64,000 bases of DNA from Ligustrum vulgare (GCA_963555705.1 OY743176.1:38362497-38426496); one strand, 5' to 3'. Positions 45,801-56,252 are shown, numbered from the stretch's first letter. Notes: generated by a model not told the origin, from the sequence alone. Made by a program: numbers and translations.

Positions 45801-46156
45801 TCTCAGGTGTAAATGGTTTAGGACGCAAGGCAAAAGAACTGTAATAGAAAACAATATTTAGTGCCGAGGCGTACAAGGATGACCAATTCATACTGGCTTC
45901 TCAAGCGCGACAAGTGTTTTATATAAATGATCCTATAAGGGGTCCCAATTGGCGAGTTGTCCAAGAAGTAAATCATCAAAGAGCTTGGGAGCTACCTAAG
46001 ACGGTTATTACCGGGACTGATTTAGTCCAAGGTGACACATCAACGATGTTTTCACTGTTCGTGGATCTAGGCCCACTAGATGATATCAATCTACGTCGAA
46101 TGACTGGTGGGGATGTTGAGGCCTCAGTGGATGCCAGGGAAGGACAGTCGGCATAA
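42824..46156 (+). pseudogene. CACTA Tnp2-type (TnpD) transposase, damaged
   Basis: Order of modules: transposase-associated domain (MDKSWIKLNRIRGKS...CPCNKCIN, 42824-43084); the Transposase_21 catalytic region (43156-44259) with HIKVMNKWTNNSF, GLGYESIHVCKNDCPLFWK, VRLGLAADGFNLFGNMS, WPVVL, GPRSLGKDIDVFL; continuation (44259-45268) including a DUF4218-like GGPVYMPWMYPFERYLKKLK...EGYVAEEALTFCSRY; then, after an intron (45269-45364, which joins codon EYLT|EHKREL) and another (45453-45543), a DUF4216-like end (GGFSVVLLRCKWF...ILASQARQVFYI). Lesions: stop at 43082, frameshift ~43140, TGA at 43483 and 43621, frameshift ~44250, CGA-to-TGA type stop at 44508, TAG at ~45859 with a frameshift. It acts on CACTA ends in active relatives; this copy cannot. 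Confidence 0.85.
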
Positions 46157-46847
46157 CAATAGTGATTCAAATTACATGATGTACAAACTGCATATTTTTG
46201 TTAGTATTAAATGTATATCACAAATAGACTCTTTTGTAAGGGATTCATTTAATGGAAAACTACTCATGTTTTAACGTAAAAATTGAAAAATTGACCTTCA
46301 ACTAAAAATAGAAGTAATAAAACCTGAAATCGTTCGACCTGAAAGAGGCAATTGATTTAGGTCAGAAGATTGAATCGGGTTTAATTGGGGTCGAATCAAT
46401 TTTAATTGAAAAAAAATAATCATTTCAAAGATCAGAAATTTTATTTTAAAGAAACTATTTTACAAATAAAACGAAATAACTTATTTAAAGCAAATATAGA
46501 TTTATATATGGTTGTTAATTTTATTTAAAAATAATTTAATATAAAAAAAATAAAAAAATAACTTATTTAAAAAAATAAAGTTTAACAAACAAAAAAATAA
46601 ACTATTTTTTAAAAGCAACGAACAACTTAAAAAAATCTTATAATGATCAAAATATTTTTTTTTTATTCGTTATGTAAATGTTGCATTTCCTATTCTGATT
46701 ACTTTTTTTTTTTTTTTTTTTTTTTTAGTTTTGAATTCAATAATATTTTAGTATTAAAATGTTATTGCACTATGGTTTTATTTGACATGATTGTACAGTT
46801 AATATAATACCATAGATTTTGATCGAAACCATTATCACAACTGTATT
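46157..46847. other. AT-rich gene-free stretch
   Basis: No ORFs or domains. It contains long poly-T/poly-A runs and phrases that recur at 47040-47400 (GTCGAATC-ATTTTAATTG, TTTATATATGGTTGTTAATTTTAT), i.e. two copies of one AT-rich repeat. Confidence 0.4.
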
Positions 46848-46876
46848 CTCGTGCATCGCACGAGTGAAAAAACTAA
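46848..46876 (+). mobile_element. Helitron-like 3' end (copy 1)
   Basis: Perfect hairpin CTCGTGC-ATC-GCACGAG (46848-46864), then AGTGAAAAAA and CTAA, followed by A-rich sequence. A GC hairpin a few bases before CTRR is the 3' signature of Helitrons. The 5' end (TC) is not identified. Confidence 0.45.
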
Positions 46877-47459
46877 ATTAAAAAAAATAAGTTAGATAGT
46901 GTCACATTTTTTTTTTAAAATTTGACTAAATTAAAAAAACAAAAAAAAAAAGTGACAACAATGCTTTAAAAATGTTGCACTCAAAATGTGCACAGTATTT
47001 TTTCACTAGAAGTTTTGAAAAAGTTGTTCTGTAATTGATAAAAAATTAAGGATATTTGGGTTGAACTCAAGTCGAATCGATTTTAATTGGAAAAAATATT
47101 TATTTCAAAGATGAGAAAATTTTCTCGAAAAAAATTGTTCAACCAATAAAACGAGCTTTACTCATTTAGAGTAAAATTAAATAAACAAAAAAAATAACAA
47201 CATATTCTTTACCAATTCAAAGCAAATATAAATTTATGGTTGTTAATTTTATATATTAACTTTTATTTCAAAATAATTTAATATATCAAAACAAAAACAA
47301 AAAAAGATAAATGTTGCATTTCCTATTTTGATTATTTTTTTTAGGTATTGCTTTCAATCATTTTTGATATGTAATTGTAATATATTTTTATTTTATATAA
47401 TTATATGATTAAAATTGTTTTATAAATTTTGATCGAAAACATTATCAAAATTATATTTC

Positions 47460-47486
47460 CGTGCATGTCACGAATGAAAATACTAG
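47460..47486 (+). mobile_element. Helitron-like 3' end (copy 2)
   Basis: Hairpin CGTG-CATGT-CACG (47460-47472), AATGAAAATA, then CTAG followed by T. The ~60 bp upstream (TTTTGATCGAAA-CATTATCA-AA) matches the sequence before copy 1, so the two ends belong to one family, possibly a nested or tandem pair. Confidence 0.5.
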
Positions 47487-47499
47487 TTAAACAAAATAG

Positions 47500-48409
47500 T
47501 CTTAAAAATTTCACTCCCTCCATTTATCAATCGCGCGCGGGAGCTAATTTCTCTAACCCTGAAATAGAACCCAAGGATCTGCTCTCTCCATTCTCCCAGC
47601 CCAAATTCTCTCTACGCCCTCTGTCTCGCTACCGGTCGCTGCTCTCTCCGGTCTACCGTCACCGCCGCCGCCCTCTGCTCCCCCGTCACCGTTAAATGCT
47701 TCGGTTTATGCTTCGATTATTGTTGTAATATTTTGGACCAGTTCTCCAATATCCCTCGTCTCGTATTTGTTAAATTTTCATACTTCATTTTTACTTGTTG
47801 CTTAACATTTTTGGTGACCCATATGAAATTTATGCTTAATTATTTACTTTAATTTGTTTTATGATTATAAATACGTGGATGAACAGATTGTAGTCATTCT
47901 TGTTTGGATTTGTCAATGATTTTTATTGATTCTAATTTTTTTTGTTATTCTCCCAAATGCCTTTCAATTTCATCCGGCTATATTGCAAAATATGCATATT
48001 ATTCTGTTATGTGGGGTTTTGGGGCAAGAAAGAGGGCGAAATGTGCAATCAGTTTTCTCACAGTCCAAGTTTAACATGTATGTTGGTGTGAACGTTTACA
48101 TGGCCTTGAGAATTGCTATATATTAGGCAGTGGAGTGGTTTGAGTGCTATCTGTTGTGAACCCATTTGGTCATTAAAACAGTAGATTCTGTTTCAGCTTT
48201 CCGAGACTTCATGTAAGTGTGTCTATGTGTGTGAATATCCTCTCTCTCTCTGAAATGTACCATTGTTTCTATTTGGGCAGAGGATACGGCAGCATATTAC
48301 TTGTTGTTACAGAAATTGTAAACTGGCAAAAAAAATCACCAAGACCTGTCAACAACCAGTCTGCCGTTAGTTCTTTTATGGAATCCACAAATGCCTTCTT
48401 CAAATAAAC
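47500..48409. other. GC/CT-rich leader-like block, then gene-free sequence
   Basis: 47520-47700 is CT- and CG-rich (CGCGCGCGGG, repeated CTCTC, CCGCCGCCGCC), unlike its AT-rich surroundings, and resembles a plant 5' UTR or first exon or an LTR leader such as 2520-2720. The ORF here (to 47695) has no recognised domain. 47700-48409 shows nothing further. Confidence 0.35.
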
Positions 48410-49551
48410 TGTAGCGACTCAGAATTTTTACGCAATAAATAATTATTTTAATATTTAGAAAATTGTGTCGCTACTATTTCACCCATTATTTTGAAGTTAA
48501 CGCCGCGACGGATTCGTCTAGCCAAGTCAAGAAATATCGAATTTGTTCGATTTTAAATTTAATGTCCGAATTTCTAAAATTATATTATTTTAATTATTTA
48601 TTCAAAGTATTATTTTCAAAATCATTTTTCAGTCCAAAATATATCAGTTTTAAATACTTTTCTTGATCGAAGTTAGTCAAAGTTTTAGTTGATTACCTTA
48701 AATTAATCCTACCATCATTTCCATAAGATTCAAAAAAAAACATCATCATTATATATATATAATTTTGTATCTATTTTCTATTTCATATTCCATCTCTTTA
48801 TACATCAACCCCACCTCCACGTTCAGCTTCAATAATGCAGAAATTCCCTTCAATCACACAAAGTATTTCCAACTCATCTTGACCCAATTTCATCATCAAA
48901 TCCACATCAAACAATTATGATGTTTTCCACCCTCTCACATTACCTAATTCTCCACTATCTTACTTAATTAGCCAGCAAAACATATCATTATTATAAATTC
49001 TGATATCCTGCACCACCAATGCCTGCACCCAACTCCATCATCTTCAATAACCACAGCCATTCCAAGAAACTGCTGCCTATCACCATACACTACACCATCG
49101 ACTTGCAACCAAGACAACCATTTCAATAACCATCGCCCCACCAGCTCACTGCCAATCAGATTATCACCGGAAATTCATCACTGCATCAATGCCAATTCAA
49201 ATCAAAACCCAAAACTGAGAAGAATCGAAGCCTAGAACCTTACCTTGATTCGACCTAGCTCTGGCCTGATTTCCACCGGAAGAACCGCGAATTTAAGCCT
49301 CGTTATTTGACTTGGTTCGCACACAAACTCGCACCCAATCCTCTCATAAACCTTAACCACTTCTTTGCCGCCGTTCACCGCACAAATCGTCGGCGAAACC
49401 GTCGGATAGGGACCGGCTGTAGCCCGGACTTCACCCTCCATCGCCAGCTTCATCTCCTCTCTCGCCTCTCTCTCTCTTCGATTGTAATCTGATTTGAGAA
49501 GAAAGAGAGATCTGAGGATATTAATATTAATTTTCAGAATTTGCACTTAAA
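48410..49551 (+). repeat. Older gypsy LTR, left part (split by young element)
   Basis: It starts TGTAGCGACTCAGAATTT and is related to, but clearly diverged from, the LTRs at 49552 and 56276. It probably continues at 58198-59961 after the young insertion. Candidate target duplicate taaac (48405-48409) faces tacac at 59962-59966. No internal region is associated, so it looks like a solo LTR. Minus-strand ORF 49232-49546 is leader sequence. Confidence 0.55.
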
Positions 49552-49883
49552 TGTAGCGACCAAGAATTTTTACGCGATTAATAATTATTTTAATAGAAAA
49601 TCGTGTCGCTACTATTTCACCCATTTTTATTAAGTTAACGCCACGACGTATTCGTATAGCCAAGTCAAGAAATAATCGAGATCGTTCGATTTTAAATTAA
49701 ATTCCGAATTTCTAAAAATATCTCCATTCTCTTGATTTAAAGTATATTAAGTCCAAGTACTTAATTCAATGTTATCCCAATATTTATTTATACAAAAATT
49801 ATTTTTATTATTGAAATTAAGAAAATATATGCAAGCATGAGAGGTTCCATTATATATAATAATTATGAGAATCTTAATTTAAT

Positions 49884-50333
49884 AAATATGGAAAAGTATA
49901 TGAATGAATTATATACTCCATTATATGTAATCATGAAGAGCATAATATTTGTATAAATATGGAAAAGTATATGAATGAATTATATACTCCATTATATGTA
50001 ATCATGAAGAGCATAATATTTGTATAAATATGGAAAAGTATATGAATGAATTATAGACTCCATTATATGTAATCATGAAGAGCATAATATTTGTATAAAT
50101 ATGGAAAAGTATATGAATGGTTGATAAGATTCCATTATATGTAATCATGAAGAGCATAATATTTGTATAAATATGGAAAAGTATATGAATGGTTGATAAG
50201 ACTCCATTATATGTAATCATGAAGAGCATAATATTTGTATAAATATGGAAAAGTATATGAATGGTTGATAAGACTCCATTATATGTAATCATGAAGAGCA
50301 TAATATTTGTATAAATATGGAAAAGTATATGAA
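49884..50333. repeat. 71-72 bp tandem repeat, ~6 copies
   Basis: Units start AAATATGGAAAAGTATATG at 49884, 49955, 50026, 50097, 50169 and onward. Early units have GAATTATA, later ones GGTTGATAAGA. The array is repeated in the 3' LTR at ~56608-57057. Confidence 0.9.
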
Positions 50334-50560
50334 TGGTGCTTTACTTTAAGAAAATGATGTGTTAAAATTAATAGAATTGAATGATTATGTTTACAATATG
50401 ACAACTTTATACATCTATTTAAACCCATCTCTTTTACACACAACTCTACACATATACACTTATTTCCAATCTCTTGACAAAATCCACAAGTAAGAGAAAT
50501 TCAAGGTGGTCAAGAAAGTTTTGGTCCATTTACTACTACACTTCATTTTAATCTTTTAAA

Positions 50561-50965
50561 AGGTAAGTATATCTTATGTTTTTATGAAAAGTAAGTATGT
50601 TTTTATGAAAGGTAAATACACCTTATGTTTTTATGAAAAGTAAGTATGTTTTTATGACAAGTAAGTATATCTTATGTTTTTATGAAAAGTAAGTATGTTT
50701 TTATGAAAGGTAAATACACCTTATGTTTTTATGAAAAGTAAGTATGTTTTTATGACAAGTAAGTATATCTTATGTTTTTATGAAAAGTAAGTATGTTTTT
50801 ATGAAAGGTAAATACACCTTATGTTTTTATGAAAAGTAAGTATGTTTTTATGACAAGTAAGTATATCTTATGTTTTTATGAAAAGTAAGTATGTTTTTAT
50901 GAAAGGTAAATACACCTTATGTTTTTATGAAAAGTAAGTATATCTTATGTTTTTATGAAAATGTT
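50561..50965. repeat. 98-bp higher-order tandem repeat, ~4 copies
   Basis: Each unit is 28+21+28+21 bp, built on GTAAGTAT(ATCTTAT)GTTTTTATGA; members alternate in a fixed order, a higher-order structure. It lies just downstream of the TATA-like site, in the transcribed leader, and is rich in GTAAGTAT, identical to a consensus plant 5' splice site. Copy in 3' LTR: 57285-57689. Confidence 0.9.
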
Positions 50966-51475
50966 TGGATCATTGCTATGAAATCAATCTCACAAGATTG
51001 TTATGGGTTCCATATGATATGTTTATGATTATGCTAAGGGGACCGGAGTTTAGTAGCGCTACACATAAGAATTCTTGCCATTTAAGTTCGGTAAAATTCT
51101 TGTGTCTCCCTATGTTTATGAGTATTTCGATCCTATCCTATGTTATGATGAAAATGATCCATATGCTTTCAAAAGAAAATTTATGCTTGGTATACTTACT
51201 GAGATTTTATAAATCTCACTCCACGATATTTACCATTTTCAGATAATTGAAGGTTCGAGGCGGTCAACATGGAAGTGGCAAAAGTGGTTAAGATTGATGA
51301 GATAATTATGTTGAACTTTATGTAAGAAAATTATGTTCTATTTTTATTCACAAATAAAATTATGGGATTCTAATTATTCTTTTGAATAATTTTACATTTC
51401 TATTTAAGTCTCGATAATATGATATGAGTCACTTTTAGTGGCACTCGAATGGTCGAGAATTCGGGTCGTCACAGT

Positions 51476-51487
51476 TGGTATCAGAGC
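51476..51487 (+). other. Primer binding site, tRNA-Met type
   Basis: TGGTATCAGAGC, two bases after the LTR end. Confidence 0.9.
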
Positions 51488-53517
51488 AAAGAGTTTTAAA
51501 AACGATTCTGTAGATTTTTGAAATTTTATTTCTTTAATAAAAAAATAAAAAATAAAAAAAAAATCACTATTCACGTGAACAGTAAAACGACGTGCTATTC
51601 ATGATGAACAGTGAACGAAATCACTATTCATTATAAAAAAAAAAAGTTGAATTTTCACATGTCAAGTATGGTTATGATTTTGAAAAGCATGATGAAATTT
51701 GATGTGCGAATTTCAAGGACAAAATTCATTTTAAGCAAGGGAGTTTGTAATGTCCTGAAAATTTTATGGAATATAATTAGTTAGTGATATGATGTTTATA
51801 TTGATGTCTTTGATAAATTTCTAGAAGTTCGGGGACTAAAGGAAAAATAAGATTTGACGATAAATTTTATTTGGGTTAAGTTATTAATTATTGATGGGGA
51901 GATAATTACTATATCGATATTGGATTTGTTTTGAAGACTGTGATTAATTAGGAATTATGATTCAAGAAAATGTTGATTTGGATGCAACCACATTAAATTA
52001 TTGTTGATTAAAGGAAAATAAGATTATATGAAATATTTTAACTCATCACTCTACTATGTCACTCTCCACGTATTGACTCCTCGAACCAGGTATGTTATAT
52101 GCTTTGCAAGTCATTTACGATTTTATTAAGACATGTTAAGTATGAAATCTTCATATGTTATGAATCTTTATGTGTTACACATAATATACATGTCAAGTAT
52201 GATATAAATTGATAGAAGACTCAATTTTTTTATTCTTTTCAATGTAGAATCATGAGACAGAGAGGATATTTATATGAATTTTGGTGCATATTAAGCTTAG
52301 TAAGATTGACTCAATTAGAAATTAAGTTGGGTTGTAACTTTTGCCCAAAATATATGGAATAATATATTAAACAAACAAAATTGATAATGAATTAGTACAA
52401 TAATTTATCCCTTTATCACTACCTTTGTGTAAAAACAAGGGAAAAACTGTGGATGGTTATTAGTACTTCCTCTTCAAGTTTCAATTTTCGGTTCAATAAT
52501 TTATCCCTTTATCACTACCTTTGCTTAAAAGTAAGGAAAAACTGTGGATGATTATTGGTACCACTCTTCAAGTTTCAATTCTGAAAAAAAAAAAAAAAAA
52601 AATTCAGAAAGAAAAGAAAGAAAGAGAACGGGTGTTGAGCATAATGGGAATAATATGACTTAAGAATGATTTTCAAAATAATTGTTGTCCTCGAGTTTAG
52701 AAATGATAAACCTTAAATGGACTTTGCATAATTGATTTTAGACATGGCATTAAGTATGAGAAGTCAACAGAAATGATTAGAAATATGTTCAGATTATCTA
52801 TCATTTAGATTTAATGAGAAATAGCGAGCCAATTTTATGAATTTTTATGAGATGTTAAGATTATAAGTGATATGATTTTAATGAGACTTTTATGAGAAGC
52901 ATTATGAAGTTAGAGATTTAAAGATTTGGTTATTGGGAATTAAGTAATGGATATTATGTTGAGTAAGTGAATTATGCCTCTATATTGAAGAGAAATTTAT
53001 TATGAACTTTGGCCTTGTGATTAAATTTTGGGAATATGATTTATGACTTATAAATATAAGTATGAGTAATCTTTTGAGCCAATTAAGGTATTGAAGGAAG
53101 TGATATTGTGATATTGACGACTATGATTTGAAATTTCTATGTTGAGGAATTATGAATTGATTTTCTGGAATATTTTTTTATGATATTGAAGTTTGATGAA
53201 ATTGTGGTCAATTTTTAGATCGTTGTGATCAAATGTGGAATTATTTATTATTGTGAGTTATGAAGTATGCTTACGGTTTGAATAAGTCCAAATTTCAAAG
53301 GAAACTCTGCTTAGAATTTTATCGTTTGGAATTAAGAGCATAGTATGGTATGCAATCACTAAGAGAATTGAGGTTAGACATGTAAATTCATTTACATCAC
53401 AAACGAGATTTAGTAGATGATAACAGAGATATTTATTATTTTCTCGTAAGGAGAACACACAAGAGTCACATTGGAAAGAAATACATGAAACACGCAAAAT
53501 CAAAAGAAAGCAACATG
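51488..53517 (+). other. Degenerate gypsy interior
   Basis: No intact ORF. It contains a PPT-plus-LTR-start-like phrase of another element (GGACAAAATTC...AAGGGAGTTTGTAATGTCC, ~51717-51756), a ~95-bp tandem duplication (52400-52492 and 52494-52580), and sequence at 52710-52960 matching 8905-9085 that includes the RT-like ACTTTGCATAATTGATTTTAG. So the interior is a mosaic of related gypsy remains. Confidence 0.55.
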
Positions 53518-53757
53518 GAAAATTCCTCAAATTGAGAGATGTGTTTCCGGAGTAGCCGTATCCTACCACCTCTGACCTTTTGAGGAAATAAAGAAACCTT
53601 CAAAGAGGTGTGTTTCGAGAGTAAGAATACTCCGTAATCTACCACCTGGAACCTTTGAGGTACACACAAGATTTAAACATTAAGGAAATCCTAGGAAATT
53701 AGAGGGGTGTCTCGAGAGTAAGAATACTCCGTACTCTACCCCCACCTATTCTAAGAT
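53518..53757. repeat. Three diverged ~75-bp direct repeats downstream of LOG-like ORF
   Basis: Each unit has GAG-TGTGTTTC-GAGAGTAAGAATACTCCGTA and CTACCACCT-GACCTTTGAGG, with variation. They begin immediately past the LOG-like stop codon (in its 3' flank). Inverted GAGTAAGAATACTC is a short palindrome in each. Confidence 0.7.
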
Positions 53758-54411
53758 TCATAAAGTTAAGTTTACATTAACCGGACTCCATTTTCGCTTG
53801 ATTCCCCTTCCTTGCGACCAATCTATCTTAACCCCTGCTGGATCTTGTATTGAGATATATGACTGCAGCTTATCCAGTAGTTCATCAATAGTAGGAGCAG
53901 AAATAAGGAGTCTTCTGGAAAATGGAGAGATGAATCCCTGTTCCACAGCATAATCAAGAAAGGTTAACAAGCCATCAAAGAAATTGTTAACATTCAGAAG
54001 CCCAATAGGCTTAGTATGGAGATCTAGTTGAGCCCACGAGGTAATGTTAAAGATTTCTTCTAAGGTACCAAAACCTCCGGGCAGGGCTATAAAGGCATCA
54101 GAACCATATAGCATACAAGTTATGCGTTCATGGATGGATAAGGTTTGAACTTCATGCCCTCGTGTTTTTCCTGCAACATCTACCAAAGGGACAGGTATGA
54201 CACCGATTACTTTTGATTTCTCTGCAAGAGCAGATTGGGAAACACAACCCATTAGACCACTGCTACCACCCCCATACACAAGAGTGATACATTTTTCCCC
54301 CAGTTTCTTTCCAAGATCTACGGCCGCTTCTAGATAACTGAAGCCTTTCCCCACTTTTGATCCACAAAATACACAAATAGTTTTGATCTGTCGAAGTTTT
54401 GGTGCTTCCAT
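53758..54411 (-). CDS. LOG-like cytokinin riboside 5'-monophosphate phosphoribohydrolase
   Basis: A 217-codon uninterrupted ORF, full length for the LONELY GUY family. In plants LOG enzymes release active cytokinin bases from nucleotide precursors in cytosol and nucleus. Landmarks: Rossmann start KTICVFCGSKVGKG (residues 10-23), VYGGGSSGLMG (45-55), VIGVIP (68-73), HERITCM (94-100) with the conserved Arg96, the signature PGGFGTLEE (111-119, PGGxGTxxE), TSWAQLDLHTKPIGLLN (124-140) and the C-terminal SAPT. The HERxxxM block is altered: the usual Lys-Ala after Arg is Ile-Thr, so activity or substrate may have changed. Host LOG genes have several introns; this copy has none, which suggests a retrocopy. 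It lies antisense inside a gypsy element, with its own TATA-like box (54488-54496) and 5' leader. No lesion is visible. Confidence 0.85.
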   Translation of the reverse strand: MEAPKLRQIKTICVFCGSKVGKGFSYLEAAVDLGKKLGEKCITLVYGGGSSGLMGCVSQSALAEKSKVIGVIPVPLVDVAGKTRGHEVQTLSIHERITCMLYGSDAFIALPGGFGTLEEIFNITSWAQLDLHTKPIGLLNVNNFFDGLLTFLDYAVEQGFISPFSRRLLISAPTIDELLDKLQSYISIQDPAGVKIDWSQGRGIKRKWSPVNVNLTL

Positions 54412-54486
54412 CTTTGATAGTATAGAAGAGAAAACTTACGAAGAAGATGTGATTTTGGGATGCCTGAACTATGAAATATGTTTGGC

Positions 54487-54496
54487 TATTTAAAGC
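54487..54496 (-). promoter_or_regulatory. TATA-like box upstream of LOG-like ORF
   Basis: The minus strand reads GGCTTTAAATAGCC, about 75-85 bp before the ATG. If functional, the ORF carries its own promoter, not just coding sequence; this would be unusual for a simple retrocopy. Confidence 0.45.
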
Positions 54497-54604
54497 CGGA
54501 AAAAAAAACTTACTGTTTTTCATTGATTCTGAAAAAGTAAAGATTTACTTTTGACAAAATCGGCCAACTTTTGACTGTTTTACCAAATATATCACCTTTC
54601 GGTG

Positions 54605-54735
54605 ATTTATTTCCAGCTTTATCAAACCTCGAGAAAGGAAAATATATTTATTTCCAGCTTTATCAAACCTCGAGAAAGGAAAATATATTTATTTCCAGCT
54701 TTATCAAAACTCGAGAAAGGAAAATATATTTTATT
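54605..54735. repeat. 41-bp tandem repeat, three copies, upstream of LOG-like ORF
   Basis: Units begin ATTTATTTCCAGCTTTATCA at 54605, 54646 and 54687 and each contains a CTCGAG site (one CTCGAG per unit). They lie between the two cargo ORFs, ~200-320 bp upstream of the LOG-like start. Confidence 0.85.
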
Positions 54736-54793
54736 TCCAAAACGCGTGAAAGAAAACAGCAAAATATTTTAAATGTGTATCAAGAGATTTACC

Positions 54794-55345
54794 TTATATC
54801 ATTGATGAACTGCCAGAAGCCTCATTTTGTAAAACAGACTGGCAAACAGGATCTTTTGCTATTATATTTTGGAGACTATAACGATTTTTGTCCCCGTTAA
54901 ACTGAGCGTATAAGGAGAAAAGTTCACGTTGCACATAACCACTTGGGTGCGTCTCAAGAGTCAGTCGAATATCATCCAAAGACTCCTTACTCAGTCCACC
55001 CTTTATGAATTTGATTTTATCATCCCGATTAGTAGAAGAATATCCTACTGTTTTGCAACGAGTATCACAGTTCCAACGAGCACATTTGTAGCAACCATTC
55101 AGCCTTTTTGCTCTTCGTTTCTTTGCGAAGGTGCTTTTGCCTAAACCAGGCATGTGCTTTGGAAATGTCATAGGTAATTCACCAGATAGTCGAACATTTG
55201 CTTCGATCAACCAGCGAACATCTTCTGAAACACCATGAGCCATCAGCAACCTCAATCTTTCGAGTCTTATTCGATAAATTTTCCTCAGATCATTCATTGG
55301 AAGATTGGAATAATACTTGCGAATGTTTGTAAGAATGATATCCAT
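54794..55345 (-). CDS. Cys-rich basic protein resembling viral nucleic-acid-binding proteins
   Basis: A 183-codon uninterrupted ORF. An N-terminal helical, Arg/Leu-rich part (residues 1-60) is followed by a basic stretch STFAKKRRAKRL (71-82) and a four-Cys cluster, C85-X2-C88-X4-C93-X3-C97. Then come DKIKFIKGG (109-117) and a C-terminal SKESLDDIRLTL...GYVQRELFSLYAQF. A KKRR-type basic run just before a compact Cys cluster, followed by a K-x-FIK-G phrase, is the layout of Cys-rich nucleic-acid-binding proteins of carla-like flexiviruses. This copy is longer than those proteins, and an unknown plant zinc-ribbon protein is an alternative. It stands upstream of, and on the same strand as, the LOG-like ORF (382 bp apart). 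It could be an endogenised viral gene or captured host gene. Confidence 0.5.
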   Translation of the reverse strand: MDIILTNIRKYYSNLPMNDLRKIYRIRLERLRLLMAHGVSEDVRWLIEANVRLSGELPMTFPKHMPGLGKSTFAKKRRAKRLNGCYKCARWNCDTRCKTVGYSSTNRDDKIKFIKGGLSKESLDDIRLTLETHPSGYVQRELFSLYAQFNGDKNRYSLQNIIAKDPVCQSVLQNEASGSSSMI

Positions 55346-56252
55346 GTTTTGATGGATCTAACCTCTTCCCAGCATGAACTATTTAAAAGCATTAAGGATC
55401 GGAGGAAATCCGCGTGATATTGATTCCAGCAAGAAAGCGCGGAATAGAATAATGGAAAAGAGGGAACAAGAGTTATGCGCCGTTTACTTTCTTGATAAAA
55501 GGAAGATTTGATGATGACGGGATTTGAGATATGGAATATTTTCTTGGATTTTGGGTACTGATATTTTGATATAATAATCAAGGTATAGAAATAATACGGG
55601 GATACGTGAAAGTGAAATAAGGACTGTATTGAATCAGGATTAATAAGTTTGTGCAAGTGAAAGGAATACCTTACGGGAAATGTTATGATATTTGAGTTAA
55701 GAATTTTAATTATTTGGGAGATATTTGTTTATTGAATTTTGCAGAAATTTTGGGTTACAAATATTGGAAAGATAAACTGATGATTATGTTGATATGTGAA
55801 TAACATGTTTGGGTATATTACATAGAGAATATTCAGGTAATCGTTTTAATTATTTTGGGATATTTGGTGATAAGAAGAAATGACAAATTATTATGGTATG
55901 ATATGTTAGTAAAGATTTATTGAAATTTTAGAGATATTAATACGAATATTTGAGGTTACATGATACGATGATAAGTGACAGGTTACATGAGTACTACAAG
56001 ATATGATGAAATATCACATACGATTGGGAATTTTCATTTTGATTCAGAAGAATTTATTAGTAGACATATGTCTATTATTGATAGAAAAGTTCATGTCTTA
56101 AGAAAACAAATTGATGCATTTAGTCAAAGTCCAGTGGGTTAAATATGGTTGGGTTAAATATGGTAGCGATGATGCTACATAAGAAGAAGAAGAAGAGATT
56201 CTGATTAAGTGTTCAGAAATCATAAGATCAAGTAAGTTTAATTTCGAGGACG
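55346..56252. other. Interior without intact gene
   Basis: Mostly AT-rich. A TATA-like CTATTTAAAAG at 55379-55389 (plus strand) has no partner ORF. At ~56110-56260 the frame with KVQWVKYG and FEDEIIL resembles the worn end of a gypsy integrase. Confidence 0.4.

Larger units (their letters stand above)
49552..51473 (+). repeat. 5' LTR of young gypsy element
   Basis: TGTAGCGACC...GGTCGTCACA. It includes two tandem arrays (49884-50333 and 50561-50965), a TATA-like CTATTTAAAC at 50415-50424, and a block with ACCTAAG/TTTAAGTTCGGTAAAATTC near 51080. The ORFs within (99 and 93 codons) recur identically in the 3' LTR and are not genes. Confidence 0.9.

Noticed and set aside
47429..47695. 88-codon ORF ending in SPVYRHRRRPLLPRHR as a gene
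   Set aside because: Frame across a Helitron-like end and a CT/CG-rich leader-like block; no domain or start context.
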